This document shows, piece by piece, positions 1-7,472 of a stretch of 9,743 bases of DNA (its first letter is position 1; every line of letters begins with the position of its first letter). Source of the DNA: JASFRI01 sp050115015 (GTDB lineage: Bacteria; Acidobacteriota; Polarisedimenticolia; CBDVAL01); the NCBI GenBank assembly GCA_050115015.1, contig JASFRI010000145.1, forward strand, positions 1 to 9,743, in the 5' to 3' direction. The position numbers were made by a program, and so were the translations under genes. The notes beneath the pieces were generated by a model, which ran no database searches, was not told where the DNA came from, and saw only the letters and a program-made list of their open reading frames with translations.

Positions 1-547
1 CGGCCTGGGTGACGCCGTAGTTCCAGATCTCCTCCATGGGGCTGTTCTTCTCGTTGAAGATCTTCCACTCGCCGGTGACGGTATCGAGGCGGCTGGCCCC
101 GGCGGTGGTGGCGGCCCAGACGTGATCCCCCTCCACGGCGACCCCGTAGACGACGTCGTTCACCAGGCCGCTGTTGAGCTGGTGCCAGTGGTCGAAGCGG
201 CCGCCGCTGAAGCGGGCGAGACCGCCACCGAACAGGCCGATCCACAGCTCGCCGGTCTTCTCGTTCCAGGCCAGCGACGAGACGACCCGCCAGGGTAGCC
301 CGTCCTCCTCGGTCCAGGAGCGGATCTTCCCGGTCCGCTTGTCGAGCCGGGCCAGACCGTTCTCGGTGCCGATCCAGACCATGGGGCCGGCGACCTCCAC
401 GGCGAAGATGTGATCGTTCGGCAGGCCGTCCTTGGTCGTGAACTGCTTCCAGTCGGTGTAGACGAACGGGAGGTTCTCCGCCGGTACCGCCGGTGCGACC
501 AGGGCGGCCACGAGGAGGATCGGGATCAGGGCTGCGCGTTTCTCCAT
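1..547 (-). CDS. Exported two-component-regulator-type beta-propeller protein (N-terminal part, cut by window edge)
   Basis: Translating from the ATG at 547-545 gives 182 residues that are still open at the left edge. Residues 1-24 form a signal peptide (MEKR, a hydrophobic run, then AVPA). The rest is a repeat of about 40-45 residues with the pattern DGLPNDHI...VWIGTENGLARLD..TG, DGLPWRVV...LWIGLFGGGLARF, SGLVNDVVYGV...VWAATTAGASRLD. This is the hallmark of the two-component regulator propeller (Reg_prop) repeat. In that family such propellers are ligand-binding sensor domains, either in front of histidine kinase or GGDEF modules or free-standing. The C-terminus is outside the window, so its output domain, if any, is unknown. 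It lies 18 bp after the decahaem cytochrome gene with a weak GGGTGA ribosome site, so it looks like the fourth gene of the operon. It may sense or bind a ligand for the upstream redox proteins; this is inference. Confidence 0.85.
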   Translation of the reverse strand, partial: MEKRAALIPILLVAALVAPAVPAENLPFVYTDWKQFTTKDGLPNDHIFAVEVAGPMVWIGTENGLARLDKRTGKIRSWTEEDGLPWRVVSSLAWNEKTGELWIGLFGGGLARFSGGRFDHWHQLNSGLVNDVVYGVAVEGDHVWAATTAGASRLDTVTGEWKIFNEKNSPMEEIWNYGVTQA

Positions 548-565
548 GGTGTCACCCGTCGCGCC

Positions 566-3418
566 TCAGAGGGTCTTGAGGAACTCGATCAGATCGTTGA
601 GCTGGTCCTTGGTCATGTCGTTCGTCACCCCGTGGAGATCCTCGGGGTTGTGCACGGTCCAGATCTCCTCCAGGGTCGGCGCGACGCCGTTGTGGAGGTA
701 GGGGGCCGAGTCATAGATGTTGGTCAGGTGCGGCACGTCGAAGCTCGTCTCCCGGTCGAGCCACATCCCTGTTCCCACGTCCTGGCGCTGCCGGCTGGTG
801 TAGAGGGGCGGCGGATGACAGGTGATGCAGCGTCCCAGCGGCGGGATGGTGCTGCCGTCGTTCCGGACGGTGCGCTCGAACATCGCCCGGCCGCGGCGCT
901 GGGCCGGCGTCAGATCCTCGCCGAGGAGGTGGTGCCGGTTCGGCGGCCGGGGGATCGTCGCGATGTAACGCTCCAGCGCGTCCAGCTCCTCGGGGGTGAA
1001 CGGGCTCACCCGGGTGAAGAACACCGCCAGCCGCGGACCGCACTGCCGGCGCAGGGTGGGGTTCGTCCCTTCCCACTTGAAGGGCGACGTGTCCAGGATG
1101 CCCCGCAGCGAGCGGTTGTCCACCGGCTGGAATCCGATCCCGTCGGGCTCGATGTCGTAGGTGATGCCGTCGACGTGTCCGTCGGGATGGCAGGTGTGAC
1201 AGGAGAACTGCCGGTGGAAGGCGATGTCCGCGCTGTGGAACAGGCGCTCTCCCTCCCGGGCCAGGGTGATCTCCTCCGGACCGCCCAGGTCAATCGTGCG
1301 GGCGACCTCGAGCCGCTCCAGGTCCACCACCGATACCGTGTCGTCCAGGGCGTTCGCCACGTAGGCGTTCCGGCCGGCGGCGTCGACGAGGATCCCCCGG
1401 GGGCTGCGCCCCACCGGGATGTGCGTCTTCACGAACTCCGCGGGGAAACCGAGATGGTTCGGGAGAAGGTCGGCGCGCTCCGACGGCGTTGCCCCACGCA
1501 CGATCTCCAGGAGGCGGTCCAGGTCCACCACCGCCACCCGGTCGGAGCCGGAGCTGGTGACCAGCCCGTAGCGGCCGTCGGGAGTGATCGCCACGTCGGC
1601 GGGATCCGGGAAGGCGAGGCCGGAATCGTCCAGGAGGACCTGGTCCACGCGGCCGTCCCGCCAGGCGATCCCCAGGCCGTTCGTGATGGTCCAGCCCTGG
1701 AGCAGCCGGGTCATCGGCACGAGGTTCTTGGTGCGGTTCAGCGTCACCAGCGCGAACTCGCCGCCGGGGTGCCACGCTACCCCCTGGATCAGGTTGGCCC
1801 CGGGAACCTCCAGGCGCTCCGTCACCCGGGCGGTCCCGGTGTCGACGACGCTGACCTCGCTCAGGGAGGGGTGGCGGAACTCCACGAAGCGGGACAGGGT
1901 GTTCGTCACCAGGAGGCGCTCCCCGTCCGGGGAGAGGGCCAGCGACCAGGGGCGGCGGCTGGCCGCCAGCCGCTTGATCTCGCGGAGGCCCGCCGCGTCC
2001 AGCACCGAGATGCTGTCCTCCATGGTGTTCAGGACGTAGAGACGTTCTCCGGAGGGATCCGTCAGGACGCCGTGGGGATCGTCCCCCACGGGAACCGTCC
2101 GCAGCACCTCCCGGGTCGCCGGGTCGATCACGGAGAGCGAGTCGTCCATCCGGTTCGTGACGTAGACCCGGGAGCCGTCGGGCCGGAAGGTCAGGTCCGT
2201 GGGCTGCGCCCCGGTGGCGATCTCGTCCACCTTCTCCCGCCGCGCGACGTCGATCACGATCACCGTGCCCGAGGCCTCGCAGGCTACCCAGAGCTCGCGG
2301 CCGTCCGGGGAGAGCGCCAGGTTGAGCGGGGTCTTGTACTCGGGGCCCCGGGTGCGCTCCTCCGACGGGACCGGGTGGATGATCCGCTTCCAGCCCGCGG
2401 CCGCGTCGAAGGGCTTCCCGTGGGCGTCGGCGTGACAGGCCGCGCAGCCGTCCAGCGACGCCTCCCGCAGGCCCGCGGCCCGGGCCGCCGGCGGATCGGT
2501 CATGATCGCCTCGTCGAGGTAATCGCCCCCGGCGCCGTGGCAGGCCTCGCAGCCCACCCCCTCGTCGACGCCGAAGGACGCCCGCCGGGGCACATCCTCG
2601 CGGCCGCCCGCCGTGGAGTGGCACTTCAGGCATGCTGGGCTGCGCTGCGGGTCGCCGTCGATCCCCTGCCGGCGCGCGAGGACCACCGCCTCGGGGGTGG
2701 CCAGACTCGCCCAGGCATGGGCGTGGGGGCTGATCCGCCAGCGGGAGTAGGTGTAACCGGCGGCGGCGCCGGAGTGGCAGTCGATGCAGGCCGCCGCCCC
2801 CACGAGGGCCGGACCGTCTCCCTCCACGACCCGGTCCACCGGGGCCTGCGGTGCGGCGCCACCCCCTTCCGGCAGCGGATGGGCGATCCGTCGCAGCCCC
2901 TCCTGCACGTCCAGCTTCGGGCGATCGTGGACCGCGGTGTGGGAGCCCTTCACGCCGTGGCAGACCTCGCACCACGTGGCGTCCGGCATCCGGAGCCCGG
3001 CACGGCGCGCCGCCTCGGGATCCGCCATCACCGCCGCGTCCATGTACTCGCTTCCCGGACCGTGGCACTTCTCGCACTGGACGCCGTCCTCGACCCGGAA
3101 GCCCGGGTCCTTCTCCCAGTCCTCCACCTCGGCGCCGGTGGCGTGGCACCCGAGACAGACCGGCGAGGCCTGGGGATCCTCCGGGATGCCGCTCAGCTCC
3201 GCGATGGTGGGCGACGTGGGCTCCGAGAGGACCGCCCAGGCACCGGCGTGGTTGGACAGCAGCCAGCGGCTGAAGGCGTGCCCGGCCTCCGGGCCCCGGT
3301 GGCAGCGCGCGCAGGCCCGCGCGCCGACGTAGACCGGCTCCTTCGGGCCGCCGTACGGCGCGGCACCGATCGGGAGAACGGCCATCAGGGCGAGTCCCAG
3401 GTGGAGAAGCGGTTTCAT
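566..3418 (-). CDS. Exported decahaem fusion: two c554-like tetrahaem modules, YVTN beta-propeller and MauG/CCP-like dihaem domain
   Basis: 950 aa. Signal peptide at residues 1-20. Ten CXXCH haem motifs start at residues 36, 88, 115, 150, 211, 263, 290, 325, 740 and 864. Residues 31-160 and 206-335 are two copies of a tetrahaem domain resembling the cytochrome c554 family (SRW..S.HA.AW, C-L-x-CH, GV.CE.CHG). Residues about 362-712 are YVTN/lactonase-like propeller repeats (LALSPDGRELWVA, RVYVTNRMDDSLSVID, NAYVANALDDTVSVVD). Residues about 713-950 carry two haem motifs and the cytochrome c peroxidase/MauG tail (DVPHLTNIYDSAPYLHNG, TLEEIW, QLNDLIEFLKTL). The start at 3418 is preferred over the longer upstream frame because it gives a signal peptide, has a GAGGTGA site and overlaps the preceding stop as ATGA. 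The frame runs intact. Probable periplasmic multi-electron carrier or oxidase; the substrate cannot be read from the sequence. Confidence 0.93.
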   Translation of the reverse strand: MKPLLHLGLALMAVLPIGAAPYGGPKEPVYVGARACARCHRGPEAGHAFSRWLLSNHAGAWAVLSEPTSPTIAELSGIPEDPQASPVCLGCHATGAEVEDWEKDPGFRVEDGVQCEKCHGPGSEYMDAAVMADPEAARRAGLRMPDATWCEVCHGVKGSHTAVHDRPKLDVQEGLRRIAHPLPEGGGAAPQAPVDRVVEGDGPALVGAAACIDCHSGAAAGYTYSRWRISPHAHAWASLATPEAVVLARRQGIDGDPQRSPACLKCHSTAGGREDVPRRASFGVDEGVGCEACHGAGGDYLDEAIMTDPPAARAAGLREASLDGCAACHADAHGKPFDAAAGWKRIIHPVPSEERTRGPEYKTPLNLALSPDGRELWVACEASGTVIVIDVARREKVDEIATGAQPTDLTFRPDGSRVYVTNRMDDSLSVIDPATREVLRTVPVGDDPHGVLTDPSGERLYVLNTMEDSISVLDAAGLREIKRLAASRRPWSLALSPDGERLLVTNTLSRFVEFRHPSLSEVSVVDTGTARVTERLEVPGANLIQGVAWHPGGEFALVTLNRTKNLVPMTRLLQGWTITNGLGIAWRDGRVDQVLLDDSGLAFPDPADVAITPDGRYGLVTSSGSDRVAVVDLDRLLEIVRGATPSERADLLPNHLGFPAEFVKTHIPVGRSPRGILVDAAGRNAYVANALDDTVSVVDLERLEVARTIDLGGPEEITLAREGERLFHSADIAFHRQFSCHTCHPDGHVDGITYDIEPDGIGFQPVDNRSLRGILDTSPFKWEGTNPTLRRQCGPRLAVFFTRVSPFTPEELDALERYIATIPRPPNRHHLLGEDLTPAQRRGRAMFERTVRNDGSTIPPLGRCITCHPPPLYTSRQRQDVGTGMWLDRETSFDVPHLTNIYDSAPYLHNGVAPTLEEIWTVHNPEDLHGVTNDMTKDQLNDLIEFLKTL
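2414..3328 (-). repeat. In-gene tandem duplication of a tetrahaem module, 525-bp period
   Basis: Within the decahaem gene, residues 31-160 (3328-2939) and 206-335 (2803-2414) align without a gap at an offset of exactly 175 residues. The four haem motifs in each copy are spaced 52, 27 and 35 residues apart in both. My hand count gives 62 identical residues of 130. The copies share blocks such as DPQ.SP.CL.CH, GV.CE.CHG and M.DP.AAR.AGLR. Both copies are complete, with all four CXXCH motifs intact. Confidence 0.92.
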
Positions 3419-5034
3419 GGCGCCGTCACCTCGTACCGCCGGCCCGCCTCGAGCCCGCGGATGTCCGCGGCCCCGCCGCCGGGCCAGCGGATCTCCAGGC
3501 CCCCGACCCGCGTCCCGTCGCCGACACCGAAGTGGAGTCGGGGGTCCATCTGGGACAGGTAGCCGCGGACCGGGACCGCGTCCTCGACCTGGAGCAGGCC
3601 GTTCGCGCGCAGGCGCACGTGGGCGCCGACGCCTCGAGGGCCCAGGTCCAGCAGGATCGACCGGTTTCCCGACGAGTCGTTGCGCAGGATCCGGGCGTCG
3701 CTGTTGAGGTTGACCACCACGAGATCGAGATCGCCGTCGTTGTCGAGGTCCCCGGCGGCCGCACCACGGCCGACCTGCTTCGTCTGGAACCAGCCGCCGG
3801 ACGATGCGGAGACGTCCACGTAGGATCGCCCGCCGTCGTTGCGCAGCAGGACGTCCTCCTCGGGGTACTCGTGGTGGGCATTCCCGTTGCACACGAACAG
3901 GTCCAGGTAGCCATCGTTGTCGTAATCGAACAGCACGCCGCCCCAGCCGGTGTACTGCCCGAGGGCCAGGGCGACCTTCCACCGGGTGACCTCGTCGACG
4001 AACAGGTCGCCGTCGTTCACCAGGAGGCTGCCGTAGCCCATGTCCGGGATGAACAGATCGACCCGGCCGTCCCGGTTCACGTCGCCGGGGTAGGGCCCCA
4101 TGGACGACACCCCCTGGCCGTGCTCGCCGAAGGCCAGGCCGCGCTCCATGGCCCGCTCCCGGAACGTGCCGTCCCCCACCGCCTCGAAGCAGGTGTTCGC
4201 CATCGCGTCGTTGGCGACGTAGATGTCCAGCAGGCCGTCGCCGTTCAGGTCGGCGGCGGTGGCGCTCATCCCCCGCCCCTCCGGGTTGGCGAGGCCCGCC
4301 TCCTCGGTGACGTTCGTGAAGGTCCCGTCGCCGTTGTTCCGGTAGAGCGCGTCCTGCTGCCCGCGGTAGCTCAGGGGTCCCGGATGGCCGTCGGCGGCGT
4401 AGTAGGCCTGCAGGGCCCCGGCGTCGTACTGCAGGTAGTTGACAACGTAGACGTCGAGGTCGCCGTCACCGTCCGCGTCGAACCACGGCGCGGAGAGGCT
4501 CCACCCCGGGTCCGCCAGCCCCGAGGCCTCCGAGACGTCGGTGAACGTGCCGTCCCCCTCGTTGCGGTAGAGGACATCGGGCCCGTAGTTCAGCACCAGC
4601 AGGTCCACGTCCCCGTCGCCGTCGTAGTCCGCGGTGGAGCCGCCGAACCCGGGTGATGCATCCCCCACACCGGCCCGGTCGGTGACGTCCTCGAAGGTCC
4701 CGTCACCGAGGTTGCGGTAGAGCTGGTTGTGGAGCTGTCCCCGCAGGCTCCGGCCGCGGTTGTCGCTGACCGTCTCCTCCCAGGCGCCGTTCACGAAGTA
4801 GATGTCGATCCAGCCGTCGCCGTCGAAGTCGAACAGCACGGCGCCCGCCCCGGTGGCCTCGACGATGTTGCTCATCTCCAGGTCGCCGAAGCTGTGCCGG
4901 AACCGCACCCCCGATGCCTCCGTGACGTCGGCGAAGGTCGGCAGGGGAGGAGGCTCCGGTGATGCGGCCCCGAGGACCGCGCCGGTCCCGAGGAGCGCGG
5001 CGGCGAGGATCAGGCAGGTGCGGGCATTCCTCAT
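3415..5034 (-). CDS. Exported FG-GAP seven-bladed propeller with ASPIC/UnbV C-terminal domain (CRTAC1-like)
   Basis: 539 aa with a signal peptide at residues 1-23. Seven calcium-loop motifs of the DxDxDGxxD type follow in order: DFDGDGWID, DYDGDGDVD, DADGDGDLD, DLNGDGLLD, DVNRDGRVD, DYDNDGYLD and DLDNDGDLD. Several sit between LYRN.GDGTF..VT..AGL units, the standard FG-GAP/VCBS blade pattern of integrin-like propellers. The last 85 or so residues (GVGAHVRL, LHFGVGD, GGLEIRWPGG) match the ASPIC/UnbV domain. Such proteins are exported and usually thought to bind calcium and partner proteins or glycans; no catalytic residues are recognisable and no haem motif is present. The start at 5034 has a strong AGGAGG site seven bases upstream and overlaps the preceding stop by four bases; the stop likewise overlaps the next gene. 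It may be the scaffold or adhesion partner of the two cytochromes around it (inference). Confidence 0.93.
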   Translation of the reverse strand: MRNARTCLILAAALLGTGAVLGAASPEPPPLPTFADVTEASGVRFRHSFGDLEMSNIVEATGAGAVLFDFDGDGWIDIYFVNGAWEETVSDNRGRSLRGQLHNQLYRNLGDGTFEDVTDRAGVGDASPGFGGSTADYDGDGDVDLLVLNYGPDVLYRNEGDGTFTDVSEASGLADPGWSLSAPWFDADGDGDLDVYVVNYLQYDAGALQAYYAADGHPGPLSYRGQQDALYRNNGDGTFTNVTEEAGLANPEGRGMSATAADLNGDGLLDIYVANDAMANTCFEAVGDGTFRERAMERGLAFGEHGQGVSSMGPYPGDVNRDGRVDLFIPDMGYGSLLVNDGDLFVDEVTRWKVALALGQYTGWGGVLFDYDNDGYLDLFVCNGNAHHEYPEEDVLLRNDGGRSYVDVSASSGGWFQTKQVGRGAAAGDLDNDGDLDLVVVNLNSDARILRNDSSGNRSILLDLGPRGVGAHVRLRANGLLQVEDAVPVRGYLSQMDPRLHFGVGDGTRVGGLEIRWPGGGAADIRGLEAGRRYEVTAP

Positions 5035-6836
5035 GGGGCTTCCTCCTCAGGAAGCGCCGGCGCGCTCCAGGACGCCCCCAGGTCGATCCACTCCAGCAGC
5101 AGGCGGCGCTCCGCCGGCGAGAGGTCCACCGCCGGCCCCGGGGCGCGCTCCGGCGGCGGCCCGTCCCAGGGCCGGCCCATCCAGCGGCCGAAGAGGTGCG
5201 CGGTGAGCGGGCTCGTCCGGGAGCTCACCGGGTGCACCGCCGGCGCTCCGGCGGACGGCGCCGTCAGGGCGTCGTAGACCTCCCGCGCGCCGGCGTCGAG
5301 GGCCGGGGGCGCGGCGCTGCCGGCGTGGCAGCCGGCAACGGCGCAGCGGGCGCCGATCACCGGCATCACGTCCCGCCGGAAGTCCACGGTCCGGCGTCGC
5401 TCCGACGGGAGGGTGAGCCGCGTGGACTCGCGGGTCACCGCGTCCACGAGGTGATTCGGCGGGGTGCGCTCGCCGTCCTCGTGGCAGCCGATGCACCCCC
5501 GGGGCTCGTGGTCCCGGGCCCAGATCCACGAGCAGCTCCGGAGCGCCATCCCCTCGTCGTCGACGATCTGGAGCTGCACCGGGACGTTCGCCGGGATCTG
5601 CACGTTGAACGACCCGTCGGGCTCCAGGTCGACCTCCCCCAGGATGCGCCGGGGGACAAGGGCGCCCTCGCCGGCACCGGGCACCCCCTCGAGGACCCGG
5701 AGCCTCTCGAGCTCCGCCCGCGCCCAGACGTCCCCGAGGTCGGAGATGCGGACATCCAGGCCGTAGAGCCGGCCGGCGGGGTCCTTCTCGTTGACGACGC
5801 TGGAGCGGCCGTCGGGCTCCGGACGAGCCACCACCGGCCGGGCCTGGAGATCGTCGAATGCCGGGTCGTCGAACGCCGGCCTCACCGCACCGTCGCCGGG
5901 GTCGACGCGGACGATGTCGCAGGAGCCCCCCTCGGTCGGGCACCGCGACGCCAGCAGCGTCCCGTCGGGAAGCGCGGCGGGGAACCGGTACCGGTGCGAC
6001 CGGTCGTCGGTGATCCGGCGATGGGAGTGCAGGCTCCGCCGCAGGGTCACCGCCGCGAGCTGTCCCGCGCCGTTCGGGGAGAGCTCGCCCGACTCCACGA
6101 ACACGACGAGACGGTCCGGCGTCACCGCCGGCATTCGCTTGAAGCGGGCCCCCTCGTCCGCCGCGAAGGCGGCCAGATCGGTCCCGTCCAGGTTGATCCC
6201 GAACAGGGCGATCCGGCCGGCGGGACCCCGGCGGAGGTCGGCGCGCTGCCGGGCGGCGAACAGGATGCGGCCGTCGGGGAGCAGGAGGGGGTCCAGGTCG
6301 CGGGAGGGGTTGAAGGTGATCCGCCGCAGCTCGCTGCCGTCGGGACGGCAGGAGTAGAGGGCGGCCCCGGGCCCCCCGCCGGCCTCGTCGGGCCCTCCGA
6401 ACCGGACGAAGGTCACCTGGTACCAGGGCTCCGGGGAGTCGATGGTGTAGAGGGCCGACTGGTAGATGGGGGTGCGGCAATCTTCCGGTTCATGCGTGAT
6501 TTGCCGCAATGCACCGGTGTCCAGGTCGAGCTCGTGGACGTTCCAGGGGTCGCCGGCGAGCCGCTGCCCGCTGAAGAGAATCCGCCGGCCGTTGAAGGAG
6601 ATATCGGGGTCCGCGGCGGAGTGGAAGCCCTCCGAGAGGACCCGCACGGCGCCGTCCGGCCCCCTCAGGACCAGGCGGGAGCCCTCTCCGGGAAGGCCGG
6701 CGGGACCGGCGGATCCGGCCCCCCCTGCCGGGGACTGGGTGAAGACCCACGCCGGGGCGGCCGGCGCGGGCATGGCGGCGACAAGGAGCCCCAGAAGGGG
6801 CCCGATGGCGCGGATCGGGGCCTGACGCGAGGGCAT
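5031..6836 (-). CDS. Exported HzsA-related haem propeller protein (TolB/PD40-like propeller plus two haem-binding motifs)
   Basis: 601 aa, signal peptide at about residues 1-28 (hydrophobic core LLGLLVAAMPAPAAPA). Residues about 70-350 are PD40/TolB-like blades (DPDISFNGRRILFSG, DLDPLLLPDGRILFAAR, FPAALPDGTLLASR). Residues about 400-460 (LEPDGSFNVQIPANVPVQLQ then SWIWARDHEPRGCIGCHEDG) match the domain shared with the hydrazine synthase alpha subunit, with a CIGCH haem motif at 448-452. A second site at 498-504 is CAVAGCH, a CX4CH spacing, in a C-terminal cytochrome-like stretch ending LLLEWIDLGASW. The start is well fixed: an in-frame stop lies at 6846-6848, leaving this ATG as the first. It is the first gene of the operon. 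The family resemblance does not imply hydrazine synthesis, since the beta and gamma subunits are not in this window. Likely a dihaem periplasmic enzyme or electron carrier. Confidence 0.88.
   Translation of the reverse strand: MPSRQAPIRAIGPLLGLLVAAMPAPAAPAWVFTQSPAGGAGSAGPAGLPGEGSRLVLRGPDGAVRVLSEGFHSAADPDISFNGRRILFSGQRLAGDPWNVHELDLDTGALRQITHEPEDCRTPIYQSALYTIDSPEPWYQVTFVRFGGPDEAGGGPGAALYSCRPDGSELRRITFNPSRDLDPLLLPDGRILFAARQRADLRRGPAGRIALFGINLDGTDLAAFAADEGARFKRMPAVTPDRLVVFVESGELSPNGAGQLAAVTLRRSLHSHRRITDDRSHRYRFPAALPDGTLLASRCPTEGGSCDIVRVDPGDGAVRPAFDDPAFDDLQARPVVARPEPDGRSSVVNEKDPAGRLYGLDVRISDLGDVWARAELERLRVLEGVPGAGEGALVPRRILGEVDLEPDGSFNVQIPANVPVQLQIVDDEGMALRSCSWIWARDHEPRGCIGCHEDGERTPPNHLVDAVTRESTRLTLPSERRRTVDFRRDVMPVIGARCAVAGCHAGSAAPPALDAGAREVYDALTAPSAGAPAVHPVSSRTSPLTAHLFGRWMGRPWDGPPPERAPGPAVDLSPAERRLLLEWIDLGASWSAPALPEEEAP
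5042..5047 (-). promoter_or_regulatory. Strong ribosome binding site of the FG-GAP gene
   Basis: On the minus strand the sequence is AGGAGG, seven bases before the ATG at 5034. It lies inside the end of the HzsA-related gene. With the ATGA overlap it supports this start and translational coupling of the two genes. Confidence 0.75.
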
Positions 6837-6974
6837 CCAGGGAGATCATCGCAAGTCCCGGGCCAGAAAACGGGTGCGGCCCGGGAACGGGTCGGGTACG
6901 ATGGCGGGGCCTCGCCGGACGGCAGGCCCGTTCGCGCGGGACGCCGGCGGCGGACCGGCGCAAGGGAGGTGAAC
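6837..6974. promoter_or_regulatory. Divergent intergenic region between the two operons
   Basis: This 138-bp GC-rich spacer separates the minus-strand redox operon from the plus-strand membrane/ClpP/RidA/TrpF-like set, so it should contain the promoters for both. No long inverted repeat stands out as an operator. The plus-strand gene has an excellent GGAGGTGA ribosome site at 6965-6972. A TACGAT (6897-6902) is the best plus-strand -10 match I see, but it has no convincing -35 partner. Confidence 0.55.
6845..6853 (-). promoter_or_regulatory. Possible extended -10 element of the redox operon
   Basis: On the minus strand the sequence reads TGCGATGAT, a TGn plus a four-of-six match to TATAAT. 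No -35 hexamer is visible at the usual distance. Transcription would start about two to three bases before the ATG at 6836, making the message close to leaderless. This would fit the lack of a good ribosome site upstream of that start. The match is short and may be chance. Confidence 0.25.
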
Positions 6975-7451
6975 ATGGGTGCAGCGCTGAAATGGGGGAT
7001 CATCCTGGTGGTCGCGGTCACGGCCCTGAACGCGATCTGGATCGGGGCGGCCTGGCACACGACGCCGACCGGGGCGATGGGCTTCGTCGGGGTCGCGATC
7101 CTGGTGAACATCGTGGCCGTCATCCTGGCCCTGAAGGAAACGGCCGGCGAGAACGGCTACGGAAGGCAGCTCCTCGCCGGCCTGGTGGTCGGGATCGTCG
7201 GAGCGATCGGGATCTTCCTGACCTCGTGGATGATGCTGAGCTTCGTCTTCGCGGAGGCCATCCCCGACCAGATCGCGGGGTTCACCGCCGCGTATCAATC
7301 CTGGCCGATCCCCGACGAGCAGAAGGCGGAGCTCGTCGTCGCGCTGGACGGGGTGACGGCGGTCACCTCGGCCATGCAGGGAGCAGTGGGGACACTGTTC
7401 ACCAGCTTCATCGTCGGCGCGATCGCCGGCGCCTTCCTGCGACGGAAGTAG
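6975..7451 (+). CDS. Small four-helix integral membrane protein, DUF4199-like
   Basis: 158 aa, with four hydrophobic segments at about residues 6-25, 35-54, 66-93 and 131-154. A polar stretch from about 96 to 120 (IPDQIAGFTAAYQSWPIPDEQKAEL) lies between the third and fourth. The pattern of an early helix pair, an ALKETAGENGYGRQLLAG-type loop before the third helix, and a polar segment before the last helix resembles DUF4199-family membrane proteins. That assignment is from overall pattern, not a diagnostic motif, and the function of the family is unknown. The ATG at 6975 is chosen over longer open frame upstream because of the GGAGGTGA site five bases away and because the upstream part lies antisense to a real gene. 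It is the first gene of the plus-strand set, 21 bp before the ClpP-like gene, so it may be a membrane partner or substrate of that protease. Confidence 0.8.
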   Translation: MGAALKWGIILVVAVTALNAIWIGAAWHTTPTGAMGFVGVAILVNIVAVILALKETAGENGYGRQLLAGLVVGIVGAIGIFLTSWMMLSFVFAEAIPDQIAGFTAAYQSWPIPDEQKAELVVALDGVTAVTSAMQGAVGTLFTSFIVGAIAGAFLRRK

Positions 7452-7472
7452 GAGCATTCCGGGGGAAAGCCC

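Noticed and set aside
410..3562. Very long open frame on the plus strand opposite the decahaem gene
   Set aside because: The translation is low-complexity, rich in R, G, V and H, with no domain, and it lies antisense to a protein with ten haem motifs and clear domains. Long antisense frames are expected in very GC-rich coding DNA.
3419..3982. Upstream extension of the decahaem reading frame
   Set aside because: It would run through the end of the FG-GAP gene and add an R/P/G-rich sequence before a perfect signal peptide. The ATG at 3418 with its ribosome site and ATGA overlap is the better start.
5031..6836. Evidence for anammox-type hydrazine synthesis
   Set aside because: Only an alpha-subunit-related protein is present; no beta or gamma subunit and no hydrazine dehydrogenase are in the window. 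The family is much broader than anammox.
4959..6974. Upstream extension of the small membrane protein frame on the plus strand
   Set aside because: It is antisense to the HzsA-related gene, its composition is not protein-like, and a strong GGAGGTGA site marks the ATG at 6975.
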